Of a stretch of DNA of 64,000 bases, positions 34,689 to 43,011 are shown piece after piece. This DNA is from Lacinutrix mariniflava (lineage in GTDB: Bacteria > Bacteroidota > Bacteroidia > Flavobacteriales > Flavobacteriaceae): NCBI RefSeq assembly GCF_001418015.1, contig NZ_LIQG01000026.1, positions 868,001 through 932,000 of the forward strand. The letters are read 5' to 3'. Numbering within the stretch: position 1 is the first letter of the stretch; each line of letters starts with the position of its first letter. Below the pieces are notes generated by a model, which was given only the letters and a program-made list of their open reading frames with translations, did no database searches and was not told the origin of the DNA. A program made the translations under genes and the position numbers.

Positions 34689-36749
34689 TTAGTCTCTAAA
34701 AACAGGTTTGTCGAATAATAGCCATTTAAAACGTAAGCCTATTTCATTAAAAGTAAATCCAGCTGCGGTTGCAGAGGCTATATTACTTCGCGTAGCAAAT
34801 AAATTTGCCAAACAACGGTCGTTAAATTTATAACCTAATTTACCTTGAAAACGATAAGTGCTTTGGCTACTGTCATCATCTATAAATTGTAATCCTGTTG
34901 CAGCTGTTAGTTCGTAAAACCATTCTTTAGGTTTTGTAACCGCTTCATCTTTAATAATATTTGCAAATACTTCTGCTGCATTAAAGGTTTCTGGAGAAAA
35001 ATAAATGGTTGGGACTTGGTTTTTAAAAGTAATGTATTGGTAATTTACACCTGCTTTAAGTGATGGTTTTGGTAAAATATTATAGTACAAAGAAGTAAAC
35101 AGGAGGTTTCTTGCATTATCATCACTCTGTTTAGTATAAAAATATTGTGTAAACCAACCTAAATTAAAATTGGTGTTTAAGCTGTAATTAGCGTAAAAAT
35201 TATCTTGCACGATTTCACGATCTAATAATTCGGCATTAAAACTTTGTAATTCGCGTTTGTAACCAACAGTTAAATCCTGTAGTTTAAAGGGCTTAATGTT
35301 AAAAGAAACGTCTGTTAAAAACTGTGTGTAATCGTTAGTCGTTGCTTTTGCTGAGGTTAATCCAGCGGTACCTTTAAACGTTAGATTAGGCAATAATTGG
35401 TAAGATAAACCTAAACTAAAATCGTTTGAGGTTGCATCGTTATTAGTCACAGGATTTGTTGTGCTTCTGTAATTATAGCTTGCTAAGGCTTTAAATTTTG
35501 TAGAAAACGGAAACTCTAAATTATTATTAAATGCAAATGCTTCATTGTCACCATTATCAAAAGTATACGATGTTTTTCCTTCGTAAGTAGGTGTAAATGT
35601 ATTGTCTAGATTTTTTATAAAGTTAGTTGCATCCTTTTGGTTGGCGTAAAATTTTAAAGTGTTTTCGGCAGACTTATAAGCAGCATCATATTTTCCTATA
35701 GCTTTAAGAGCATTTGCGTTTCCTAAGTTACCATCAAACGATGTGCTGTCATTTACTAAAATTTTATTGTAATCTGTAACACTCTTTTTAAAGTCGCTTT
35801 TATAAATATTTAGCGTTGCACGTAAAGCTAAAACCCAATTGTCGTTAGGTTTTGTTTCAATTAATTTTGCAATAAGTGTATCTGCAGCTTTGTATTTTTT
35901 ATTCCAAATTAAAGCTTGTGCATAACGCTCTGTCGTTTGTTGTGTAAGTGTTGCGCCTGTATTTTTATTTAAACTGTTATAAGCTTCGGTGCTTAAGTTG
36001 AGTGCGTCTTTTTCTTTTCCTTTTAAGTGAGATACTAAAGCTAAACCGTTTAATGCTGTGATTTTGTTTTCAGGATTTTCTATTAAAATGTTATAAGTGG
36101 CTTTAGCATCGTCATATCTATTTGCAATTAAATATAAGTTAGCTAAATTTAATAAAGTGTCTTTGTCGTTATTAAAAAGCGTTAGATTTTGTTTTAATAA
36201 TGCTTCAGCTTCGTCATACTGTTGTGCTTGTTGCTTTTGGTAAGCATAACCTAAATACATGTATTTTTTTGAGGTTAATGCATTTGGGTTTCCTGGTAAA
36301 ACGTCTAAAGCTTTATCGACATATTTTAATGCGTCTTCGTATTCTTTTAAATTAGATAATGTATTGGCATAACTTAATAATGCTGGGAAACTTTTAGGGT
36401 CTTCATTTATTAAACCTTTAAAGTAAGTTTTAGCTTTAGGGAAATTGCTATTCCATAATAAAGACTCACCGTAATTTAATTTTACTTCAAAATCATCTGG
36501 ATGATCTGCTAGTAGGTTTGTAAATAAAGTATTTGCTGCTTCAGGTTTTCCGTTTAAGCCTATAGCGCGACCATAACATAGTCTTGCAGTTTTATTATTT
36601 GGGTACTCTTTTAGTATTGTTTTAAAAAACGTTTCCGCTTTAGCATACTTACCAGTTTCTAAATAAGTAAAGCCTTCTTGCATGTCTTGAGCGTAGCTAA
36701 AGACAACAGTTAATAATAAGGTTAGTAGGAGTATCGATTTGAGTTTCAT
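34689..36749 (-). CDS. TPR plus outer-membrane beta-barrel protein (exopolysaccharide export-like)
   Basis: 686 residues with a signal peptide (ending VFSYAQ). About ten TPR units span 25-400 (GKYAKAETFFKTILKEYPNN, EYEDALKYVDKALDVLPGN). The C-terminal 290 residues are an outer-membrane barrel (FKALASYNYRS, DFSLGLSYQLLPNLTFKGTAGL, final strand EIGLRFKWLLFDKP). A periplasmic TPR scaffold fused to a barrel is the layout of PgaA, BcsC, PelB and YaiO-type proteins that export polysaccharides. It lies beside the flippase/glycosyltransferase locus and diverges from its first operon, so an export channel role is plausible. Confidence 0.8.
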   Translation of the reverse strand: MKLKSILLLTLLLTVVFSYAQDMQEGFTYLETGKYAKAETFFKTILKEYPNNKTARLCYGRAIGLNGKPEAANTLFTNLLADHPDDFEVKLNYGESLLWNSNFPKAKTYFKGLINEDPKSFPALLSYANTLSNLKEYEDALKYVDKALDVLPGNPNALTSKKYMYLGYAYQKQQAQQYDEAEALLKQNLTLFNNDKDTLLNLANLYLIANRYDDAKATYNILIENPENKITALNGLALVSHLKGKEKDALNLSTEAYNSLNKNTGATLTQQTTERYAQALIWNKKYKAADTLIAKLIETKPNDNWVLALRATLNIYKSDFKKSVTDYNKILVNDSTSFDGNLGNANALKAIGKYDAAYKSAENTLKFYANQKDATNFIKNLDNTFTPTYEGKTSYTFDNGDNEAFAFNNNLEFPFSTKFKALASYNYRSTTNPVTNNDATSNDFSLGLSYQLLPNLTFKGTAGLTSAKATTNDYTQFLTDVSFNIKPFKLQDLTVGYKRELQSFNAELLDREIVQDNFYANYSLNTNFNLGWFTQYFYTKQSDDNARNLLFTSLYYNILPKPSLKAGVNYQYITFKNQVPTIYFSPETFNAAEVFANIIKDEAVTKPKEWFYELTAATGLQFIDDDSSQSTYRFQGKLGYKFNDRCLANLFATRSNIASATAAGFTFNEIGLRFKWLLFDKPVFRD

Positions 36750-36792
36750 GTTCTAGTTTTTATTCATTTGCAAGTTAAGCAATCATATTCAA

Positions 36793-36862
36793 TCATTCGT
36801 CTACAGCAATGGTCCACTCGTCGAAATTCATCAGTCTCTCAGAGGTTTGTGTTGCACCTTTG
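36793..36862 (+). promoter_or_regulatory. LytTR-type promoter of the STAS-flippase operon
   Basis: TCATTCGTC (36793-36801) and CCACTCGTC (36814-36822) begin 21 bases apart. CACCTTTG (36855-36862), one base from TAnnTTTG, starts 62 bases after the first repeat. Here the anchoring repeat is therefore the upstream one and an extra repeat lies closer to the promoter. The first gene starts at 36902. The region separates this operon from the divergent TPR/barrel gene. Confidence 0.65.
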
Positions 36863-36901
36863 TATCAGAAATTAAACAGAAACAAATTAAAAATAACAAT
36901 T

Positions 36902-37180
36902 ATGGCACTTACAATATTAAGAAACAATAACACTTTTACAGTAGAAGGAAAAATAAACACGAGTACAGTAGGCAGTTTTAAAGCACATTTTAATATTACA
37001 CTTAATACTTTAAAAAACTTAACAATAGATATTAGTAAGGTTACCGAAATTGATGTTAATGGCGTTGAAGCTATTAAGTCTATTTATAATAATGCAAAAT
37101 CTTGGAACAAACCATTTGCAATAGTTGGTAACGGTTGTAAAGAAATTTACGAAGAACTATTAACGCAAAACGTAGCATAA
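36902..37180 (+). CDS. STAS-like small protein A
   Basis: 92 residues from the ATG at 36902. A GTG-initiated extension to 36809 runs through the promoter repeats and is rejected; the next paralog also starts MALTI. The fold pattern is that of a STAS (anti-anti-sigma) domain: FTVEGKINTSTVGSFKAHF, NLTIDISKVTEIDVNGVEAIKSIY, KPFAIVG. In the loop where classic members have the phospho-acceptor Ser (D-S-S-G), this protein reads DVNG, so Ser-based regulation may be lost. First gene of an operon with a paralog and a flippase. Confidence 0.75.
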   Translation: MALTILRNNNTFTVEGKINTSTVGSFKAHFNITLNTLKNLTIDISKVTEIDVNGVEAIKSIYNNAKSWNKPFAIVGNGCKEIYEELLTQNVA

Positions 37181-37215
37181 TTAAAGATAGAACTTAACCT
37201 AATTAAACAATAACT

Positions 37216-37494
37216 ATGGCACTTACAATTACACAACAAGACACAACTATTTCTTTAGAAGGAACATTAAATGTTTTAACAGTAAATAGCTTAAAAGCAC
37301 ATTATGATTTTATTAAAAGCCCTTTTAAAAGCTTTACAATTGATATTGATAATGTATGCGAAATTGATGCTTCAGCATTATTTACTTTAAAAGAAATGTA
37401 TAGAACTGCAGCTTTGTCTTTAAATCCATTTTTTATAGTTGGAAAAAGAAGTGAAGAGGTTTATGAAGATTTTCAATTCTCGAACATAGCCTAA
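37216..37494 (+). CDS. STAS-like small protein B
   Basis: 92 residues, a paralog of the preceding gene with the same length and start (MALTITQQDTTISLEGTL). The loop here reads EIDASALFTL, so a Ser is kept near the usual phospho-acceptor position. STAS domains act in phospho-switch partner exchange or bind nucleotides. No anti-sigma kinase is visible in the window. The pair precedes a flippase gene by 28 bases, suggesting post-translational control of export. Confidence 0.75.
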   Translation: MALTITQQDTTISLEGTLNVLTVNSLKAHYDFIKSPFKSFTIDIDNVCEIDASALFTLKEMYRTAALSLNPFFIVGKRSEEVYEDFQFSNIA

Positions 37495-37522
37495 TTAAAT
37501 AACACCAAACACACCAAATAAG

Positions 37523-38767
37523 ATGCACGCTTTATCTATTTTAAAAAAGAAAACAATCTCTCCAGAGCAATTATTTATGCTAAGCGTATTAGCTGTAAAT
37601 GGAGGGAACTATTTGTACAATCTTATTTTAGGTCGTGTTTTAGGTCCAGCACAATTTGCAGATGCTGCAGTATTAATCACTTTTTTATTGGTACTATCTT
37701 TTGTTGCCATGACGTTTCAATTGGTAACTGCAAAATTCTCGGTTATTTTTGAAAACGAAACTTTTACAAACTTTGTCTCTAAAATTTATAAAAATGCAAC
37801 TATTGTAGGTTTAGGATTAGGTGCTTTAATTATTGTATTTGCAAAACAATTACAAGCCGTTTTTAATACATCGTCTTCTAGTATGTTTACCATTTTTGGC
37901 ATTGGTGTGCCTTTATATTTTTTAATGAGTGTAAACAGAGGTGTGTTTCAAGGTAAAAAAGAATTTAAATGGTTATCGATAACATATCAAGCCGAAATGT
38001 TAAGTCGTTTAATAATTACTTTAGGTTTAATATTCTTGTTTAATATTCAATCTTCGGTTGTTATTGCCATTGGTATTTTAATCTCTTTTGGTTTTGGTTT
38101 AGTGCCTTTTAAAATAAAAAATTTAAACTTTAAAAAGACAATTGCTATTGAAGCAACTAAAGCGAAACAGGTTAAAAACTTTTTTATCATCACTGCGTTT
38201 TACGAGTTAACACAAATTATTATTAACAATAGTGACATCTTATTAGTAAAACATTATTTCGATGCTTACGATGCTGGATTATATGCTTCATTAGCCTTAA
38301 TAGGCCGCATAGTATACTTCGTAGCTTGGATGTTTGTAATGTTATTATTACCAACAGTAGTACAACTTAAAAAAGAAGGGAAAGCAACTGCTCCAATATT
38401 ATTTAAATATGTTGGTTACATTGCTACAATTGCAACTGCAATAGTAATTGGTTGTGCTTTGTTTCCCGAAACAGCAATTACACTATTATTTGGAAAAAGT
38501 TATTTAACAATGGCGCCTTTATTATGGAAATACGCGTTAGCAACTGGTTTGTTTGCCATATCAAACATATTTGCTTACTACTACTTATCGTTAGACAGAT
38601 ATATTCCTGTAGTAATTTCAGGAGTTTTCGGGATGCTTCAAATGGTATTAGTAGTCTTTTTTCACGACAGTTTAGAGCAGGTAGTACACATGCAAATTAT
38701 AGCAATGTCTTTACTACTGTTTATACAAATGATCTTCTTCGCTTTCGATTCTAAATTGAAAAAATAG
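37523..38767 (+). CDS. Polysaccharide flippase (Wzx/PST-like)
   Basis: 414 residues with about twelve membrane segments (starting LFMLSVLAVNGGNYLYNLILGRVLGPAQFA, the family's typical opening). NNSDILLVKHYFDAYDAGLYASLALIGRIVYF is the conserved central helix pair of PST/MATE-like exporters. The product should move lipid-linked oligosaccharide or a polymer precursor across the inner membrane. Last gene of the STAS operon, followed by a terminator, and upstream of the GT4 gene. Confidence 0.88.
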   Translation: MHALSILKKKTISPEQLFMLSVLAVNGGNYLYNLILGRVLGPAQFADAAVLITFLLVLSFVAMTFQLVTAKFSVIFENETFTNFVSKIYKNATIVGLGLGALIIVFAKQLQAVFNTSSSSMFTIFGIGVPLYFLMSVNRGVFQGKKEFKWLSITYQAEMLSRLIITLGLIFLFNIQSSVVIAIGILISFGFGLVPFKIKNLNFKKTIAIEATKAKQVKNFFIITAFYELTQIIINNSDILLVKHYFDAYDAGLYASLALIGRIVYFVAWMFVMLLLPTVVQLKKEGKATAPILFKYVGYIATIATAIVIGCALFPETAITLLFGKSYLTMAPLLWKYALATGLFAISNIFAYYYLSLDRYIPVVISGVFGMLQMVLVVFFHDSLEQVVHMQIIAMSLLLFIQMIFFAFDSKLKK

Positions 38768-38807
38768 GACTTAAAAACAAATTTATTTTATTAGTCTAAA
38801 ATATAGG

Positions 38808-38838
38808 AAAAGGCTGTGGTTTTATACTGCAGCTTTTT
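38808..38838 (+). terminator. Terminator after the flippase gene
   Basis: A 12-position stem, AAAAGGCTGTGG with CTGCAGCTTTTT (three G-T pairs), loop TTTTATA, ending in five T. Confidence 0.75.
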
Positions 38839-38871
38839 CTGTTTTACATCTATAATTCAACTATCGGTAAA

Positions 38872-38962
38872 TGGTAAATCTACACCTTCATTCCATTCGT
38901 CGATAGCAACTTGCAACCCAACTAAAGTTGACCATTTTACTGCCTTTTATAACGCAAATTTG
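38872..38962 (+). promoter_or_regulatory. LytTR-type promoter of the GT4 gene
   Basis: The anchoring repeat CCATTCGTC (38893-38901, continuing GATA) has a weak partner TGGTAAATC followed by TACA 21 bases upstream (38872). CAAATTTG (38955-38962), one base from the -7 consensus, starts 62 bases after the anchoring repeat. The gene starts at 39013, giving the longest leader (about 45 bases) of the six. Confidence 0.65.
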
Positions 38963-39012
38963 TAGTGTAATTAACAAACAACATATTAACAAACACTTTA
39001 AAACTATACATT

Positions 39013-40248
39013 ATGAAACTAGCAATCGTAACCGCATATCCACCAAGTAAAGTAACATTAAACGAATATGCTTACCATTTAGTAAAGCACTTTAGACAAA
39101 AAGAAAGTGTTACTGAAATAGTGTTGCTTACAGATAAAACGGAAGGAGCAAAAGATATTGCTTTTACAGAAGACGGTTGTAAAATTACAGTAAAAGAATG
39201 TTGGGAATTTAATAGCTACAAAAACATAATAAATGTTACTAAAGCTATTAATAACACACAACCAGATTCAGTATTATTTAACTTACAATTCATGAAATTT
39301 GGAGACAAAAAAGTAGCAGCAGCTTTAGGCTTAATGTTACCATTAGTTTGCAAATTAAAAAAGATACCAAACATTGTCTTATTGCATAATATTTTAGAAG
39401 AAGTAGATTTAGGATCAGCAGGATTTACAAGTAACAAATTAATGCAAAAGTTATATGGTTTTATAGGAACCAGCTTAACTAAATTAATATTACAAGCAGA
39501 TACGGTTGCAGTAACCATGCAAAAGTATGTTGACGTTTTAGAGAAAAAATACAATGCTAAAAATGTAACATTAATTCCGCATGGTACTTTTGAAATCTCA
39601 GAAGAGAAACCTGAATACAGTATTCCTCAAGGACCTATACAAGTGATGACTTTTGGAAAATTTGGAACCTACAAAAAAGTAGAGGCTATGATTGAAGCTG
39701 TAGAAAAAGTAAGAGCAACAACAGGTTTAGATCTAGAAGTTGTAATTGCAGGAACAGATAATCCAAATGTACCAGGTTATTTAGCAAAAGTACAAGAAGA
39801 CTATAAGCATGTATCACAAGTACGTTTTACAGGTTATGTAGAAGAACACGAAGTACCAACTTTATTTAAAGAAAGTGCGGTTGTTGTTTTTCCTTATACC
39901 TCTACAACAGGAAGCTCTGGAGTATTACACCAAGCAGGAAGTTATGGTAAAGCAGTAGTGATGCCAGATTTAGGAGATCTTGCTTTATTAGTAAAAGACG
40001 AAGGTTATAAAGGTGAGTTTTTCGAGCCAACATCTGTAGAAAGTTTAGCAGCTGCAATAGAAGCTATTGTAACAAACGAAGCGCATAGAGTTGCTTTAGG
40101 AAAAGCTAATTACGAAGCTGCAACAGCATATCCAATGGAGAAAATAGCAAACATGTATTTAAGTAGTTTTAATAGAATTATCACTAAAAAGAATACAAGA
40201 ACAACAACTCAAGACACAGTTATACTACAACCTACAATAACAGAATAA
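39013..40248 (+). CDS. Glycosyltransferase, GT4 family
   Basis: 411 residues, GT-B fold. The N-terminal half starts KLAIVTAYPPSKVTLNEYAYHLVKHF and has LLHNILEEVDLGSAG. The C-terminal nucleotide-sugar domain has MTFGKFGTYKKVEAMIEAV, EVVIAGTDNP, VRFTGYVEEHEVPTLF and VVVFPYTSTTGSSGVLHQAGSY, the EX7E-like region of GT4 enzymes (here modified to S/T-rich). It transfers a sugar from a nucleotide donor in the cytoplasm. It has its own promoter of the shared class and is convergent with the GH-A gene. Confidence 0.88.
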   Translation: MKLAIVTAYPPSKVTLNEYAYHLVKHFRQKESVTEIVLLTDKTEGAKDIAFTEDGCKITVKECWEFNSYKNIINVTKAINNTQPDSVLFNLQFMKFGDKKVAAALGLMLPLVCKLKKIPNIVLLHNILEEVDLGSAGFTSNKLMQKLYGFIGTSLTKLILQADTVAVTMQKYVDVLEKKYNAKNVTLIPHGTFEISEEKPEYSIPQGPIQVMTFGKFGTYKKVEAMIEAVEKVRATTGLDLEVVIAGTDNPNVPGYLAKVQEDYKHVSQVRFTGYVEEHEVPTLFKESAVVVFPYTSTTGSSGVLHQAGSYGKAVVMPDLGDLALLVKDEGYKGEFFEPTSVESLAAAIEAIVTNEAHRVALGKANYEAATAYPMEKIANMYLSSFNRIITKKNTRTTTQDTVILQPTITE

Positions 40249-40282
40249 CAGAATTAAACACTGCCTTTTTTGTCCCAAACAA

Positions 40283-41797
40283 TTAGTTAGTAATGTATTT
40301 AAACGAAGCCTTTTTTGTTCCGTTTTTGTCAATAAAACCAAAGTGTTTTTGAGTGTTTTTACGCCAAGGACGACTACCTACAACGTCCTTTGGTACCGTA
40401 GTAAAATCATATAAAGTCCAAGACATAAATTGCAAATTATTAGCTGCAATGAGTTCTTGGATTTTTTTGTGGTAATTGGCTTGGTCGTCTTTAGAGCTTC
40501 CAAAAGGTTTCCAAAAACCGCTATATGATGAGATGCCAAATTCCTGTAATACTAAAGGCTTGTTTGGTATTTCTGTTTTCATGGTTTTAATTGCTGCATC
40601 CAGCTTACTTAAGTCTTCATAATAATGAAACGATACAATATCTACTTTGTCTTTTAAAATAGAAGCACTTTGTGTGTTAGACCAACCAATGGTTACAGGA
40701 TGTACAGCATCTACAGATTTTACCAAATCAATCATATTATCTAACCAAGCAATAACCGTTTCCTTTCCTCTAGATTCAAAATCTAAATTGGGTTCGTTTT
40801 TAATATCCCACGCTATTAATGCGTTGTGGTCTTTTACAGCTTCTACTATTATTTCTGCATGACGTTGGTTTAGCGTCCAACTCATAACCGAATAGTCTCC
40901 ATAAAAATCGAAAAGTGTTAAGACTACTTTTAATTCGTGAGTCTCAGCTAAATCTAAAGTTTGTTTAAGTTTTTTGAGCTTTTTAGGAATAACGTCTGCT
41001 TTTCCAAAATCATCATATTGTACAAACAGTCTCACTGAGTTTAAACCAGCATCTTTAATTATTTTAAAGTCTTTTGATATAGTATCTGTAGAAAAACCAT
41101 CTCCAAACATATCCCAAGGATTGGCTTGTGGATAATAATTTATGCCTTTAATAGTTAAACTGTCGGTTTCAATTTTTGTAATTTCTGGACTATATTCTTC
41201 GCTGTTTTTTTTCACTAAATGCCTAATGCGCCAAAAACCATCTTCTAATAAAAAAACCATTTTATATGTAGACGTTTCTGTGGTTTCAAGCACTAATTTT
41301 TCAGATTTAAAAATACGTTTGTATTCTACAACATCTCGATCTGTAATAACAGCTAGTTGTCCATCTTCACTAAAAAACTCTAAGGTTGGATTATGCTTTA
41401 AAGTTGTGGCTTCAATAGTAATATTTTCGGCTTTATTCATTTCAATAAAACCATATAAATTTTGTCTTGCACTATCTGTGTAATAATCTTTTATTCCAGC
41501 AGTTTTATTGGTTTTGTAGGCAATTTGCTTTACATACCATGCATCTAAATAATCGTTTTGTAAGGCATTTAAATTCTCATTATCCATTGGTCGTCCTTCG
41601 TTATTTAAAGGTTCCCAAATCAGTTTTGGCAAATACTGTTCTACTTTCTGTATTTCGGTATGTAGCATTGTGCTCCTATCTGCTCCAGTGTTTAAATAGC
41701 TAAACAATGCGCTAATACCAGAAATAATTAAGGCTACAATCATAATATACGAGGTTATTAATATGGTACGTAGTATGTTTTTATTTAGACCTACCAT
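40283..41797 (-). CDS. Membrane-anchored clan GH-A glycoside hydrolase (GH5-like)
   Basis: 504 residues. One N-terminal membrane segment (RTILITSYIMIVALIISGISALF) leads to an NTF2-like region of about 150 residues. A TIM-barrel hydrolase follows: GDGFSTDTISKDFKIIKDAGLNSVRLFV, acid/base Glu in DIKNEPNLDF (about 330), and nucleophile Glu in LVLQEFGISS (about 417). It likely trims or releases the locus polysaccharide in the periplasm, as GH domains do in other exopolysaccharide systems. It is the third gene of a minus-strand operon and overlaps the Ig-like gene by 7 bases. Confidence 0.85.
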   Translation of the reverse strand: MVGLNKNILRTILITSYIMIVALIISGISALFSYLNTGADRSTMLHTEIQKVEQYLPKLIWEPLNNEGRPMDNENLNALQNDYLDAWYVKQIAYKTNKTAGIKDYYTDSARQNLYGFIEMNKAENITIEATTLKHNPTLEFFSEDGQLAVITDRDVVEYKRIFKSEKLVLETTETSTYKMVFLLEDGFWRIRHLVKKNSEEYSPEITKIETDSLTIKGINYYPQANPWDMFGDGFSTDTISKDFKIIKDAGLNSVRLFVQYDDFGKADVIPKKLKKLKQTLDLAETHELKVVLTLFDFYGDYSVMSWTLNQRHAEIIVEAVKDHNALIAWDIKNEPNLDFESRGKETVIAWLDNMIDLVKSVDAVHPVTIGWSNTQSASILKDKVDIVSFHYYEDLSKLDAAIKTMKTEIPNKPLVLQEFGISSYSGFWKPFGSSKDDQANYHKKIQELIAANNLQFMSWTLYDFTTVPKDVVGSRPWRKNTQKHFGFIDKNGTKKASFKYITN

Positions 41798-43011
41798 AGC
41801 TTTTTAGTGTTAAATTCTTTTGTTTTTCCTGCGGTTTCAATACTAAAACGATACACTCCATTTTTATAAATAGCTGGTTTTAAAGTGTAATTTACATAAC
41901 CATTATACGCTGTTTTTATAACGGAATCTACCAATGTATTGTCTTTGTAAATATTCAGTTTTACATGCAATCCATCAGGAATCATTTGCTGCATAAAACT
42001 TTGTAAAGGACCAACTACAATAGCTCTATTGTTATTAGAAAAGACAACTTTAAAATCTTCAATAACTTGTTTATAGTTTAATGAAATAGTATTGCTTTCC
42101 GACATGCCATCTACATAAGCTTTAATGCTCCAATTGTCTTCATAATCTGGATGAATCATTTTTGCATGAGCAACACCTTCAATAGTTGTTCCTGTGGTTT
42201 TTAAAATATTTTCATTTTTATTTTTAATGAAGAACGTTACAAAAGTACCATCACTTACCACATTATTTTGTTTGTCTTTTATTACTGAAGTAAAAAATGT
42301 AGTAATTTGGTTTCCATCGGAATAATCATGAGGTCGTTTGGCAGAAATAGTGAAATCCGTAGGAATTGCGGCTGTAACATTTATGGTGAATTCTTTTGAG
42401 TTGATGCCTAAACTTTCTGAAGATACCAGCATACGACCACTTTCTCTTTTAGAATTTATATTCCTGTAAGCAATTAAATTATTAGTAAAAATATCTTCTT
42501 TTTCTTCTGAAGCTAAAAACTGAAACTTAGCATTTACCATTGTATTTGTTGGTACAGGATTATCTAAAGAATCTGTTGGAATAACAACCAACATAGTGTA
42601 ATCTGTTCCTCCAGCTTCAATACTTGGAGGCCCAATATAAGTTTCCATAGTGGCAACTTCTGCTTTTGGATTAATGTTAATTTTACCAGACAAGTTCTGG
42701 GACTCTTCGACCAAGGTCCAATTAACAATTCCTGTTTTTTTTGTGATATTATCAGGGATGTAAAATTCGATAAAATTATTCTTTATGTTGGAAGACACTA
42801 AAGTCGATCCATAACTATTAGAGCAATATAATATAGGATTTTTAGTTTCTGCAGAAACTAAAAATTTTAAAATAATATAATTGCCAACTTCAAAATCTGT
42901 TTGCGTAGTTAATAGTTTAACTTTATTTGAAGCGCCACTTTGTTGTGCGACAGCAAATGATGATGCAAAAATCAAACTTAAAAACAACAGATATGTTTTT
43001 TTTAACTGCAT
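41791..43011 (-). CDS. Exported Ig-like beta-sandwich protein
   Basis: 406 residues with a signal peptide (ending SSFAVAQ). Beta-rich throughout with repeated Ig-like segments (TDFEVGNYIILKFLVSAETKNP, TDYTMLVVIPTDSLDNPVP, NQITTFFTSVIKDKQNNVVSDG). The pattern 'VVSDGTFVTFFI' resembles invasin/intimin Ig-like domains. No catalytic motif is seen. It lies between the GT-C-like gene (one-base overlap) and the hydrolase gene, so it probably serves the same polysaccharide in the periplasm or on the outer membrane. Confidence 0.72.
   Translation of the reverse strand: MQLKKTYLLFLSLIFASSFAVAQQSGASNKVKLLTTQTDFEVGNYIILKFLVSAETKNPILYCSNSYGSTLVSSNIKNNFIEFYIPDNITKKTGIVNWTLVEESQNLSGKININPKAEVATMETYIGPPSIEAGGTDYTMLVVIPTDSLDNPVPTNTMVNAKFQFLASEEKEDIFTNNLIAYRNINSKRESGRMLVSSESLGINSKEFTINVTAAIPTDFTISAKRPHDYSDGNQITTFFTSVIKDKQNNVVSDGTFVTFFIKNKNENILKTTGTTIEGVAHAKMIHPDYEDNWSIKAYVDGMSESNTISLNYKQVIEDFKVVFSNNNRAIVVGPLQSFMQQMIPDGLHVKLNIYKDNTLVDSVIKTAYNGYVNYTLKPAIYKNGVYRFSIETAGKTKEFNTKKLW

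Noticed and set aside
36809-36901. GTG-initiated N-terminal extension of STAS protein A
   Set aside because: It contains the second promoter repeat and the -7 element, and the paralog starts at the equivalent of 36902.
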